The notes beneath the pieces were generated by a model that saw only the letters and a program-made list of their open reading frames with translations, made no database searches and had not been told where the DNA came from. Below are positions 1 to 8,288 of a DNA stretch of 64,000 bases, one piece after another. This DNA is from Streptomyces griseoincarnatus. Its GTDB lineage: Bacteria > Actinomycetota > Actinomycetes > Streptomycetales > Streptomycetaceae. Numbering within the stretch: the first letter of the stretch is position 1; each line of letters opens with the position of its first letter. A program made the position numbers and the translations under genes. The stretch covers positions 310,001 to 374,000 of the forward strand of contig BMTH01000003.1 in assembly GCA_014649575.1 (NCBI GenBank). The letters are read 5' to 3'.

Positions 1-1451
1 AGCCGGGTGGTCGGGTAGTCGGCGTCCGGGTCGATGCCCAGCGGCAGCCCGCCCGCCGTCGGCCGGGTCAGCACCGTCCCGTCGTCCATCCGGATCACCG
101 GCTCGGGATGCCCGGCCCGGGCCACCTCCAGCACACCCGTCGCCGGGTCGACCTCGGCGTACAGACAGGTCGCGAAGCGCAGATCGGCCGAGTCCTCGCC
201 GATGCCGTGCAGGAAGCGGGAGGCGCGGGCCAGCACGGCGTCCGGCCGGTGCCCCTCCGAGGCGTACGCCCGCAGCGCTATCCGCAACTGGCCCATCAGC
301 CCCGCCGCCCGTACGTCGTGACCCTGCACATCACCGATGACCAGCGCGAACCGCCCTCCCCCGGACGTCGTCCCGGAGGCGCCCTGGGGCAGCGGGATCA
401 CGTCGTACCAGTCACCGCCCACCTGGAGGCCGCCGCCGGTCGGGACGTAGCGGGCGGTGACGTCCATGCCCGGGATGCCCGGCCCGAGCTTCGGCATCAT
501 CGTGCGCTGGAGGCCCTCGGTGAGCTCCTTCTCGGTCTCCGCCGTGCCCGCGCGGGACAGCGCCTGGGCCAGCATCCGGGCCACCGTGGTCAGCACGGAC
601 CGCTCGTCGGGGGTGAAGGCGACCGGGTAGGCGAAGGCGGCCAGCCAGGCGCCCATGGTGCGGCCGGAGGCGGTCAGCGGCAGGAACGCCCAGGACTGGC
701 GCCCGAAGCGCTGGGCGAGCGGCCAGGTGAGCGGGTAGCGCGCCTTGTACTCCTCCGGGGAGGAGATGTAGACCGCGCGGCCGGTGCGCACCACCTCAGC
801 GGCCGGGTAGTCGGTGTCCAGCGGCATGTAGAACGCGCTGTCGGCGCCGGGCTCGTGCCCGTGGTGGCCGATGATCGTGAGCCGGTCGCCCTCCACGCCG
901 AACACGGCCAGGCCGTCCGGGGTGAACCCCGGCATGGACAGGTTGGCGGCGACCCGCAGCACCTCCTGGGTGGAGCGCGCCTCCGCCAGCGCGCGGCCGG
1001 CGTCCAGCAGGAACGCCTCACGGGATCGCCTCCAGTCGCCGGTGACCGCGCTGCGCGCGGCGGGTGTGCCCGGCGTCGGCTCGGTCACCTCCTGGAGGGT
1101 CCCGGTCAGGACGTAGGCCTTGCGTTCGGGTTCGTAGGAGGGCTTGGAGCGGCTGCGGGCGACGCGGACGACGTTGTTCTGGTCGTCCATGATCCGGATG
1201 CGCACCTCGGCGAGGGTGCCCTCGGCGACGGCCAGCTGGATGATCCCGGTGATCTCGTTCCAGTCGACGGGGTGGAAGCGGGCCCGGACCTGGGCCTGCG
1301 TGAGGGTGGCGGGCTCGGCGGGCAGCCCGAGCAGCCCGGCTGCGACGGCATCGACCGTGACCTCTCCGGATGCGGTGTCCCAGTGCCACACGCCGGTTCC
1401 GAGGGCGGCGAGGACGTCCCCCAGGGCGGGCAGGGGCTCACCAGTGCGCAT
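1..1451 (-). CDS. PAS-GAF-PP2C (SpoIIE-type) serine phosphatase, 3' end beyond window
   Basis: Reading leftwards from an ATG at 1449-1451 the frame stays open to base 1, so the C-terminus lies outside the window. The N-terminal ~110 residues look like a PAS sensor (GVWHWDTASGEV), followed by a GAF domain at about 125-290 and a PP2C domain from about 300. The PP2C metal motifs visible here are intact (VGGDWYDVIPL and GDVQGHD). Proteins of this kind dephosphorylate anti-sigma-factor antagonists in partner-switching networks, and the PAS/GAF parts would supply the signal. Whether a kinase-like ATPase domain follows cannot be seen. It is divergent from aspS, with about 180 bp between them. Confidence 0.9.
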   Translation of the reverse strand, partial: MRTGEPLPALGDVLAALGTGVWHWDTASGEVTVDAVAAGLLGLPAEPATLTQAQVRARFHPVDWNEITGIIQLAVAEGTLAEVRIRIMDDQNNVVRVARSRSKPSYEPERKAYVLTGTLQEVTEPTPGTPAARSAVTGDWRRSREAFLLDAGRALAEARSTQEVLRVAANLSMPGFTPDGLAVFGVEGDRLTIIGHHGHEPGADSAFYMPLDTDYPAAEVVRTGRAVYISSPEEYKARYPLTWPLAQRFGRQSWAFLPLTASGRTMGAWLAAFAYPVAFTPDERSVLTTVARMLAQALSRAGTAETEKELTEGLQRTMMPKLGPGIPGMDVTARYVPTGGGLQVGGDWYDVIPLPQGASGTTSGGGRFALVIGDVQGHDVRAAGLMGQLRIALRAYASEGHRPDAVLARASRFLHGIGEDSADLRFATCLYAEVDPATGVLEVARAGHPEPVIRMDDGTVLTRPTAGGLPLGIDPDADYPTTR

Positions 1452-1630
1452 TGCACCACTTTATGAAGATGCTCCCGGAAACTTCCACCCATGTCGTTCG
1501 GCCGACCCTCTCGGTGACCCCTGGCCGCCCCCGGGAAAGGGCGGAGCGGCGATCTTGGCCCGGCCGGTAGGCTTGGGGGGAGTTTCACGTGAAACAACGA
1601 CCCCGATCCGCGAAGGCTGGATGAACGACG

Positions 1631-3394
1631 ATGCATCGGTACAGGTCCCACACCTGCGGCGAGCTCCGCGCCTCTGACGTCGGCACCGACGTCCGGCTGA
1701 GTGGCTGGCTGCACAATCGGCGCGACCTGGGCGGCATCCTCTTCATCGATCTGCGCGATCACTACGGGATCACCCAGCTGGTGGCCCGCCCGGGCACCGA
1801 GGCGTACGAGGCGCTCGACAAGCTCTCCAAGGAGACCGTGGTCCGCGTCGACGGCAAGGTCGTCTCGCGCGGTGCGGAGAACGTCAACCCCGACCTGCCG
1901 ACCGGTGAGGTCGAGGTCGAGGTCTCCGCGGTCGAGGTGCTGGGCGAGGCGGCCCCGCTGCCCTTCACCATCAACACCGAGGACGGTGTCAACGAGGAGC
2001 GGCGCCTGGAGTACCGCTTCCTCGACCTGCGCCGCGAGCGCATGCACCGCAACATCATGCTGCGCACGCAGGTCATCTCGGCGATCCGTCAGAAGATGAC
2101 CGCCCTGGGCTTCAACGAGATGACCACGCCGATCCTGTCCGCGACCTCCCCCGAGGGCGCGCGCGACTTCGTGGTCCCGTCCCGTCTGAACCCCGGCAAG
2201 TTCTACGCGCTGCCGCAGGCCCCGCAGCAGTTCAAGCAGCTGCTGATGATCTCGGGCTTCGACCGCTACTTCCAGATCGCGCCCTGCTTCCGTGACGAGG
2301 ACGCCCGCGCCGACCGCTCGCCGGGCGAGTTCTACCAGCTCGACGTCGAGATGAGCTTCGTCGAGCAGGAGGACGTCTTCCAGCCGATCGAGAAGCTCAT
2401 GACCGAGCTGTTCGAGGAGTTCGGCAACGGCCGTCACGTCACGTCGCCGTTCCCGCGCATCCCGTTCCGCGAGGCGATGCTGAAGTACGGCTCCGACAAG
2501 CCGGACCTGCGCGCCCAGCTGGAACTCGTCGACATCACCGACGTCTTCGAGGGCTCGGAGTTCAAGGCGTTCGCCGGCAAGCACGTGCGCGCGCTGCCCG
2601 TGCCGGACGTCTCCGGCCAGCCGCGCAAGTTCTTCGACCAGCTCGGCGACTACGCGGTCACGCAGGGCGCGAAGGGCCTGGCGTGGGTGCGCGTCGGCGA
2701 GGACAGCTCGCTGACCGGCCCGATCGCGAAGTTCCTCACCGAGGAGAACGTCGCGGAGCTGACCAAGCGGCTCGCCCTGGCACCCGGCCACGCGGTCTTC
2801 TTCGGCGCGGGCGAGTTCGACGAGGTCTCGAAGATCATGGGCGCGGTCCGCGTCGAGGCCGCCAAGCGCGCCGGCCACTTCGAGGAGAACGTCTTCCGCT
2901 TCTGCTGGATCGTCGACTTCCCGATGTACGAGAAGGACGAGGAGACCGGCGCGATCGACTTCTCGCACAACCCCTTCTCGATGCCGCAGGGCGGCCTTGA
3001 GGCCCTGGAGACCCAGGACCCGCTGGACATCCTGGGCTGGCAGTACGACATCGTCTGCAACGGCGTCGAGCTGTCCTCCGGCGCGATCCGGAACCACGAG
3101 CCGGAGATCATGCTCAAGGCGTTCGAGATCGCGGGCTACGACCGCGAGACGGTCGAGGAGAAGTTCGCCGGCATGCTCCGCGCGTTCCGCTTCGGCGCCC
3201 CGCCGCACGGCGGCATCGCCCCCGGCGTGGACCGCATCGTGATGCTCCTCGCCGACGAGCCGAACATCCGCGAGACGATCGCCTTCCCGCTCAACGGCAA
3301 CGCCCAGGACCTCATGATGGGCGCCCCGACGGAGCTGGAGGAGGCCCGCCTGAAGGAGCTGCACCTGTCGGTGCGGAAGCCTCAGCCGAAGTAG
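1631..3394 (+). CDS. aspS: Aspartyl-tRNA synthetase
   Basis: The 587-residue product charges tRNA-Asp in the cytoplasm. It has the N-terminal OB-fold anticodon-binding domain ([18 protein letters not shown]), class II motif 2 ([19 protein letters not shown]), the bacterial GAD insertion, and motif 3 ([22 protein letters not shown] split around GIAPG). The length is normal for bacterial AspRS. The start is the ATG at 1631; another ATG at 1621 is in a different frame. Many actinobacterial AspRSs are non-discriminating and also form Asp-tRNA-Asn; this cannot be settled from the sequence alone. A strong hairpin follows directly. Confidence 0.98.
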   Translation: MHRYRSHTCGELRASDVGTDVRLSGWLHNRRDLGGILFIDLRDHYGITQLVARPGTEAYEALDKLSKETVVRVDGKVVSRGAENVNPDLPTGEVEVEVSAVEVLGEAAPLPFTINTEDGVNEERRLEYRFLDLRRERMHRNIMLRTQVISAIRQKMTALGFNEMTTPILSATSPEGARDFVVPSRLNPGKFYALPQAPQQFKQLLMISGFDRYFQIAPCFRDEDARADRSPGEFYQLDVEMSFVEQEDVFQPIEKLMTELFEEFGNGRHVTSPFPRIPFREAMLKYGSDKPDLRAQLELVDITDVFEGSEFKAFAGKHVRALPVPDVSGQPRKFFDQLGDYAVTQGAKGLAWVRVGEDSSLTGPIAKFLTEENVAELTKRLALAPGHAVFFGAGEFDEVSKIMGAVRVEAAKRAGHFEENVFRFCWIVDFPMYEKDEETGAIDFSHNPFSMPQGGLEALETQDPLDILGWQYDIVCNGVELSSGAIRNHEPEIMLKAFEIAGYDRETVEEKFAGMLRAFRFGAPPHGGIAPGVDRIVMLLADEPNIRETIAFPLNGNAQDLMMGAPTELEEARLKELHLSVRKPQPK

Positions 3395-3410
3395 TCGCCG
3401 CTTGCGCGAA

Positions 3411-3441
3411 GGGCCCGGAACCGTTTGGGTTCCGGGCCTTT
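3411..3441. terminator. Bidirectional terminator after aspS
   Basis: An 11-bp perfect stem, GGCCCGGAACC (3412-3422) with GGTTCCGGGCC (3428-3438), has a 5-nt loop and is followed by a short T run. It lies between the converging aspS and the nuclease gene and could serve both strands. Confidence 0.85.
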
Positions 3442-3462
3442 GCCGTTGCCGCCGACGGCGCC

Positions 3463-4377
3463 TCAGGGCGCAGGCGTCTCGTCGGCGAAGAGGTCCTCGG
3501 CCCTGGAGGCGGTCAGGGAGCGGTCGAACCAGGCGGTGAGGGTGTCGAGATCGAGGCAGGCGGTTACTCGCTGCCGGACGTCGTCCGAGACGGGGACACC
3601 GCGCACTGTCAGCGCACGCAGGATGTCTTCCGCCTTGCCCTCGGCCTTCCCTTCGCTTTTTCCTTCGCTCTTTCCTTCGAGGTACTTCTCCTCGAAGAGT
3701 GTTCCGTGTCCCGGGAAGTGGGTGACGACGTTCTGCATCAGCTTCCTCCAGCTGTCCCTGGCCGGAGTGGACTCCAGCCCGACCTCCACGACTTCGAACC
3801 AGTACTCCGTGACGCTCGGTTTGAAGGACACGAGTCCGCGGGCGACCGCCTCCAGTATGGCCGAGGCCCGCTTGCTCTGGCTGTGCACGATGGCCGACAG
3901 CACCGCGAGAGCCGGCTGCTGGGCCACCACCGCCTCGTCGGTGACCTCCGGGACGTTTTGCGGTCCCAGCACGAAGGGGCGGGTGACCTGCGTCGTCCAG
4001 GGACCGACCGCGCACTCGAAAGGACCCATGGCCCAGGCCGCCGTCGACGGGTCACGGCAGACCGCGACCAGCAGCACAGGCAGGTCGTACTTGGCGCGCA
4101 GGTACGAGACGTAGTACGCCCAGTTCCTCGCCTTCTCCGGGTCCTTCTTCGTCTGGGCCTCGACGGCCAGGACGAAGTGCTCTCCCATGTCGGGCTCGAA
4201 CATCAGGACCGTGTCGGCGCGGCGCTCCACCGGACGGATCTCGGTCGCGTCCGGGGAGAGCTCGTGGAAGTCCGTCTTGGCCGGCGGCGGCAGCCCCAGT
4301 GCCTCGAAGACGGGGGCGAGGGCCTCCGGATGCTCCTGGAAGAGCCGGTGGGAGGCCTCGTGTGTAGCGGTGACCAT
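3463..4377 (-). CDS. Rpn/YhgA-like PD-(D/E)XK nuclease-family protein
   Basis: About 304 residues from the ATG at 4375-4377 (MVTATHEASHRLFQ); the frame stays open to 4434, but the conserved region begins here. The pattern ADTVLMF...HFVLAVEAQTKKD fits the D...ExQ active site of the PD-(D/E)XK fold used by the Rpn (recombination-promoting nuclease) and YhgA-like families. Near residue 230 a run of tetrapeptides EGKS-EGKS-EGKA-EGKA forms a charged linker, a feature often seen in this family. Members are usually linked to DNA breakage or mobile DNA; the exact substrate here is unknown. It stands alone, convergent with aspS. No strong ribosome-binding site is visible before the chosen start. Confidence 0.75.
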   Translation of the reverse strand: MVTATHEASHRLFQEHPEALAPVFEALGLPPPAKTDFHELSPDATEIRPVERRADTVLMFEPDMGEHFVLAVEAQTKKDPEKARNWAYYVSYLRAKYDLPVLLVAVCRDPSTAAWAMGPFECAVGPWTTQVTRPFVLGPQNVPEVTDEAVVAQQPALAVLSAIVHSQSKRASAILEAVARGLVSFKPSVTEYWFEVVEVGLESTPARDSWRKLMQNVVTHFPGHGTLFEEKYLEGKSEGKSEGKAEGKAEDILRALTVRGVPVSDDVRQRVTACLDLDTLTAWFDRSLTASRAEDLFADETPAP

Positions 4378-4466
4378 GAGCGGCACGCTAGGGCGCTCAT
4401 GGTCCCGAGTCGGCTGCCGAGCGGGCGCGTTCACCCGTTCGAGGACGGAAGGAACGTTCCCTCCGG

Positions 4467-4832
4467 TCAGCGGGCGACGAACTGGGTGAGGATCGCCTGG
4501 ACCTCGTAGATGTCGACGCCCTTGGTGAAGGTCTTCTGGATGGGGGTCGGGGCGCCGGAGATCCAGATCTTCAGTTCGGCGTCGAGGTCGAAGTGGCCAG
4601 CGGTCTCCACGGCGAAGTGGGAGATGCTGCGGTACGGGATCGAGTGGTACTCGGTCTTCTTGCCGGTGATGCCCTGCTTGTCGACCAGGATCAGGCGGCG
4701 GTCCGTGAACAGGATCGTGTCGCGTATCAGCAGGAACGCCGCGTGCACCTGCTCGCCGTGGCCCAGGAGCCGGGCGTAGTCCTGCTGGGCCTTGGCCGGG
4801 TCGACGGTGTGCGCGTTGCCGAAGAGTGCCAT
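4467..4832 (-). CDS. Bacterial PH-domain protein (bPH_5/YvbH-like)
   Basis: 121 residues from the ATG at 4830-4832, with a G-rich sequence (GGGGACC) just upstream. Almost the whole protein is one pleckstrin-homology-like fold: LLIRDTILFTDRRLILVDKQGITGKKTEYHSIPYRSI is typical of the bacterial PH_5 family, with the tyrosine/serine-rich YHSIPYRSIS strand. No signal peptide or membrane segment is present, so it should be cytoplasmic. Its function in actinobacteria is unknown. About 125 bp separate it from the next upstream gene on the same strand, so co-transcription with that gene is possible but not obvious. Confidence 0.85.
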   Translation of the reverse strand: MALFGNAHTVDPAKAQQDYARLLGHGEQVHAAFLLIRDTILFTDRRLILVDKQGITGKKTEYHSIPYRSISHFAVETAGHFDLDAELKIWISGAPTPIQKTFTKGVDIYEVQAILTQFVAR

Positions 4833-4958
4833 GGTGCGGGTCCCCCCATGTGTCGTGAGCGCGGCCGGACGTTGGGGCCGCCTTGACGCGATCTTCGCAA
4901 AGGGCGCAGCCCCGGAGAAGAGGGGGTTCACTCCCGGGGCCGTGTTGTAGCGCGTGTG

Positions 4959-7652
4959 TTACGCGGACGTCGGGCGGCGCAGGTGGTAGCCGGGCACAGG
5001 GCCGAGGCGTTCGCCGTCCACGTCGATGCTGTCCGACCAGTCGCGTCGCTCGAGGGGGGCCAGGAGTGACTCAAGGGTGCAGGACCACACCTCACACAAT
5101 GCACGGATGAACGGTCCGTACAGGCTGCTCGACAGGCGCCACCAGACCTTCTGCCAGGAGACTGTGGGGTGGTCGCGGGCGAACTCGTAGGCGGAATCAC
5201 GGTTGGCGGCGTACGGGAACACCTCCGTCAACGGTGACGTGGTTCCGTACTGGCAGATGACGAGGCAGTTGTCGGGCAGCCGGACGGGTTCTCCGGACAT
5301 CGGGTGACGGACCGCGGGCGGCCGTGACTGCCAGATGAGAGGCCAGCCGAAACACAGGAAGATGTCATCATGCCGTTCTGCCCATGCGGGCACGTCGGAC
5401 AACCGCAGCACACCTTGTGCGCTCCAGGCGAAGGCGATGTCGTCGGAGAGCGGGGCGGACGCACAGTGCAGGGTGTAGGCGAGCTCCATCTGCAGCGAGT
5501 CGTCGAAGAGCCCGGCATCGCGCAGGCGTCGTGTCTGACCGTGTATCCACCGCCGCATCTGATCTCGGGTGGCGACAAGAGCGGCTTTGTCCCGTGACGC
5601 CCGGCTGGGCTGTCCGGTGAGGTATCCGGCGAACGCGAGCGACGTGTCGGAGAGGAACCCGTTGACCGTGACCACGCCCGGGTGATCGCGTTGTCCCTGA
5701 TGGTTCAGGCTGCTCCACAGCATGGCGAGCCCGACGCGCCGTCCCTTGTCGTCGCAGACCTCCGTCGCCCTGCTGACGAAGTCGTCGCGCATCTGGAGGC
5801 GAACCTTCTCCTCCCCGGCGCGCCCTTTCACCGCCTGCGGCGGGTAGAGGCGGTCGAACACCTCCTCCCGTGAGCCGGAGTCGAGGGAGAAGGGCGGGAG
5901 AATCTCCGGACCGCTTGCGCCCGGTTCCCACGTGTGGATGGGCACCGCGTTCTCCAGGACGAGACGCTGGGCGAGTTGGGCCAGCCGTTCGTCGTCGGTC
6001 CGGTGGAACAACCCGTCGGACGCATAGGGACTCTTCGCCAGTCTCACCCGCACCGTCGTCCCCTCCGGCACCCACCCCTGCCCCGGCACCGGGGTGAGCA
6101 GCGGGCGGTGCGAGGGGCCGTGGAAGGTGAGGCGGCGGGCATCGGCGAGGGAGGCGTCGTAGCGGCGGGTGGTCAGTTCGACCTCGTCGCCCAGGAGGAA
6201 CACCGAGAAGAAGCCGATGCCGAAGCGGCCGCTGGGGCGGAAGCCGCCGTCGGCCAGGCCGGGCAGCCGGTTGCGGACGCTGGTGGAACTCCAGCCGCTG
6301 GTGCCGAAGTCGAGCAGTCCGTGGACCAGGGTCTCCTCGTCCATGCCGGTGCCGGAGTCGCGTACCTCCAGGCACCAGTCGCCGTCGGTCTCGGTCAGGC
6401 GGACCTCCACCTGGCCCAGCGGGAAGTCCGGCTGGAGCGTCTGTCGGGCCAGCACGGCGTCCTGGGCGTTCTGCACCAGTTCCCGTAGGGCGACCTCCGG
6501 CTCGTCCCCGTAGAGCTGCCGGCCGCCGAGTGTGCCGACCAGGGACGGGATGTCGGAGACCTTGACCGTCGCGTCGATGGGGCGCCAGTCCTGAGCGCGG
6601 AACAGTTCGGCGAAGCGTTCCGGGGAGTCGACGCCGGCGACGGCGCGCGCCGCGAGCCGGTCCCGGCCGAGGTCGTGCAGCAGCGCGTCGACGGCCTTGA
6701 GCTCGCGGTCGATGCCGCGCAGGTACTCCAGTGCCAGCCACCAGGAGGTCGCGTCCTGTGGAGGGAAGGGGCGCAGGGAGCTGTAGGTGACGCGGTCGCC
6801 GTTGCGGTACGGGCGGCTGATGTGTTCTTGGAACCGCCAGTGCTCACGGGACACTCCGCGCGGCCGTCGCAGGGAGAACAGGAAGCTGGGGGCGCGGCGG
6901 CTGTCGACCTGCGTGGCGTCGGCGAGACGCAGGATGCACGCCAGCTTGAGCGGTTCGATGATCCACTCACTGGGCTGCCAGGGCAGCGACCCGATCGAGT
7001 GCCGGAACTCCCGGGCCAGGCGGTCCACGGGCCACCAGTGACTGGCGGCGAGGTCCCCGGTCAGTGGGCCGTACCACTCTCGCAGCTGCACCTCGTCGAT
7101 CAGATGGATCTCGTTGCCCGTGCTGCTCCTCCACGGCTGGTCCACCAGCCGTTTCGCCTGCTCCGCGTGGGTCTCGCGGATCGCAGTCGCCACGCACGCC
7201 TCGGCGATCTCCGCGGGCGGTTCCTCCAGCTCGCCGCGCTCCGGCCAGCAGCCCTCCTGCTCGTAGTAGGCCAGCGACACCAGGTCGCGCCAGCGCTTCT
7301 CGCCCAGCGCCTCCGGCACGGTCGTCCCGTAGGCGGCCGTTCCCATCGCCGCGTCGTGCAGCACGAACGCGCAGCCCAGGACGTACGCCTCGGCCGGGTT
7401 CAGGGTGACCGCGTCGCCACAGACGAGGTCGGCCGTCTCCCACAGCGCGTCCACGTGGCTGATGTCGTGCACGGTGAAGTCCGGCATGCTCCGGGCGTTC
7501 TCCTCCAGGAGGACGGCGGCCTTCCGCCGTAACTCCGTGTACGACGTGCGCAACTGCTCCCGTTGCTCCGCGTGCGGGTCGGGGCCGGGCCCCGGGCGGG
7601 CGGCGAGTGTGTTTTTCCACAGGGACGTGTTCGTGTGGACGTGCTGGGTCAC
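4959..7652 (-). CDS. HD-domain plus HSP90-like (GHKL) ATPase protein
   Basis: 897 residues from a GTG at 7650-7652. The N-terminal part carries an HD-type phosphohydrolase signature: H66 in HDISHVDALW, the HD pair at 99-100 (FVLHDAAMG), and a later aspartate in LACILRLADATQVD. The middle holds a GHKL ATP-binding fold of HSP90 type: N box ALRELVQNAQDAV (~387), G1 box DSGTGMDEE (~432), and G2 box GRFGIGFFSVFLLGDEVELTT (~480, given in two parts: GRFGIGFF and SVFLLGDEVELTT). The C-terminal ~300 residues are not recognised. The SD of this gene (GAGGTGA) overlaps the stop of the upstream membrane gene, with a 9-bp gap, so the two are translationally coupled. HD-HATPase proteins of this size are poorly characterised; a role in phage defence or stress is inference. 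Confidence 0.8.
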   Translation of the reverse strand: MTQHVHTNTSLWKNTLAARPGPGPDPHAEQREQLRTSYTELRRKAAVLLEENARSMPDFTVHDISHVDALWETADLVCGDAVTLNPAEAYVLGCAFVLHDAAMGTAAYGTTVPEALGEKRWRDLVSLAYYEQEGCWPERGELEEPPAEIAEACVATAIRETHAEQAKRLVDQPWRSSTGNEIHLIDEVQLREWYGPLTGDLAASHWWPVDRLAREFRHSIGSLPWQPSEWIIEPLKLACILRLADATQVDSRRAPSFLFSLRRPRGVSREHWRFQEHISRPYRNGDRVTYSSLRPFPPQDATSWWLALEYLRGIDRELKAVDALLHDLGRDRLAARAVAGVDSPERFAELFRAQDWRPIDATVKVSDIPSLVGTLGGRQLYGDEPEVALRELVQNAQDAVLARQTLQPDFPLGQVEVRLTETDGDWCLEVRDSGTGMDEETLVHGLLDFGTSGWSSTSVRNRLPGLADGGFRPSGRFGIGFFSVFLLGDEVELTTRRYDASLADARRLTFHGPSHRPLLTPVPGQGWVPEGTTVRVRLAKSPYASDGLFHRTDDERLAQLAQRLVLENAVPIHTWEPGASGPEILPPFSLDSGSREEVFDRLYPPQAVKGRAGEEKVRLQMRDDFVSRATEVCDDKGRRVGLAMLWSSLNHQGQRDHPGVVTVNGFLSDTSLAFAGYLTGQPSRASRDKAALVATRDQMRRWIHGQTRRLRDAGLFDDSLQMELAYTLHCASAPLSDDIAFAWSAQGVLRLSDVPAWAERHDDIFLCFGWPLIWQSRPPAVRHPMSGEPVRLPDNCLVICQYGTTSPLTEVFPYAANRDSAYEFARDHPTVSWQKVWWRLSSSLYGPFIRALCEVWSCTLESLLAPLERRDWSDSIDVDGERLGPVPGYHLRRPTSA

Positions 7653-7661
7653 GGGGGACGG

Positions 7662-8195
7662 TCACCTCATCGCGGGCAGCAGGAACAGGCCGGCGAGCAC
7701 CCACATGGTGATCACCGACACGAGGATGAAGAGCACCACGTACGTCTCGTACCAGCGCAGGAAATTGCCGGGGCGGGGACGCGTGCGGAAGCCGGGGCCG
7801 ACGAGCTCGTCGGTGATGTCGCACTCCTCGTGGCGGTAGTCGAGCCAGGAGAGCGCCCCTACGACGATCAGGATGCCGGTGAAGACGGCCACGACGGTCG
7901 TCAGTGTCAGCAGGCCGATCACTCCGCCGCGCGCGGTGTCCGCCTCCAACTCCCATGTGCGGTAGCCGACGAAGAGCGCCAGTGCCGCGGCGACCAGCGT
8001 GGTGGCAAGGGTCTGGTAGATCGCGAGGAACCGGTGTGCGTTCTCGTTCACCGTCTGGATCTGCTGCAGGACGTACCGGTAGCGCTCCAGCGCGAGCTCG
8101 TTGCGCAGGGCCGCGGTGTCCGGCGTCCCGGAGTCCGCCGAGTCCGTGGTGCCCGTGTCCGGGCGCGTCTGTTCCGTCTCCCCCATGCCCCCCAT
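7662..8195 (-). CDS. Three-helix membrane protein paired with the HD/HSP90-like ATPase
   Basis: About 177 residues. An acidic, disordered N-terminus (GETEQTRPDTGTTDSADS) is followed by an amphipathic helix (NELALERYRYVLQQIQTVNE), then three hydrophobic segments: LATTLVAAALALFVGY, IGLLTLTTVVAVFTGILIVVGAL and YVVLFILVSVITMWVLAGLFLL. The last two are separated by a ~40-residue polar loop. The start is ambiguous: ATG at 8193-8195 is used here, with ATG at 8184-8186 or GTG at 8223-8225 as alternatives. The next gene begins 9 bp downstream, so the pair forms an operon. The family is not recognised; the helical-coil-plus-TM plan resembles membrane effectors of conflict systems (inference). Confidence 0.75.
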   Translation of the reverse strand: MGGMGETEQTRPDTGTTDSADSGTPDTAALRNELALERYRYVLQQIQTVNENAHRFLAIYQTLATTLVAAALALFVGYRTWELEADTARGGVIGLLTLTTVVAVFTGILIVVGALSWLDYRHEECDITDELVGPGFRTRPRPGNFLRWYETYVVLFILVSVITMWVLAGLFLLPAMR

Positions 8196-8237
8196 AGCCC
8201 CCACCCGTAGGCCTGCCGTCACCACAGCTATACCCGG

Positions 8238-8270
8238 AAAGGCCCGGGAACACAGGGTTCCCGGGCCTTT
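8238..8270 (-). terminator. metG-side hairpin between the membrane-protein gene and metG
   Basis: A perfect 14-bp stem, AAAGGCCCGGGAAC (8238-8251) with GTTCCCGGGCCTTT (8257-8270), has a 5-nt loop and A/T-rich flanks on both sides. It stands downstream of metG and upstream of the three-helix gene, so it ends metG transcription and separates the two units. Confidence 0.85.
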
Positions 8271-8288
8271 CGACGCGCGTCGTGCGTG

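Noticed and set aside
108..1466. 452-codon plus-strand open frame across the first phosphatase gene
   Set aside because: It is antisense to a well-defined PAS-GAF-PP2C frame and has an Arg/Gly/His-biased composition typical of shadow frames in high-GC DNA.
1106..4015. 969-codon minus-strand open frame across aspS
   Set aside because: It is the antisense shadow of aspS; the plus frame has complete AspRS motifs.
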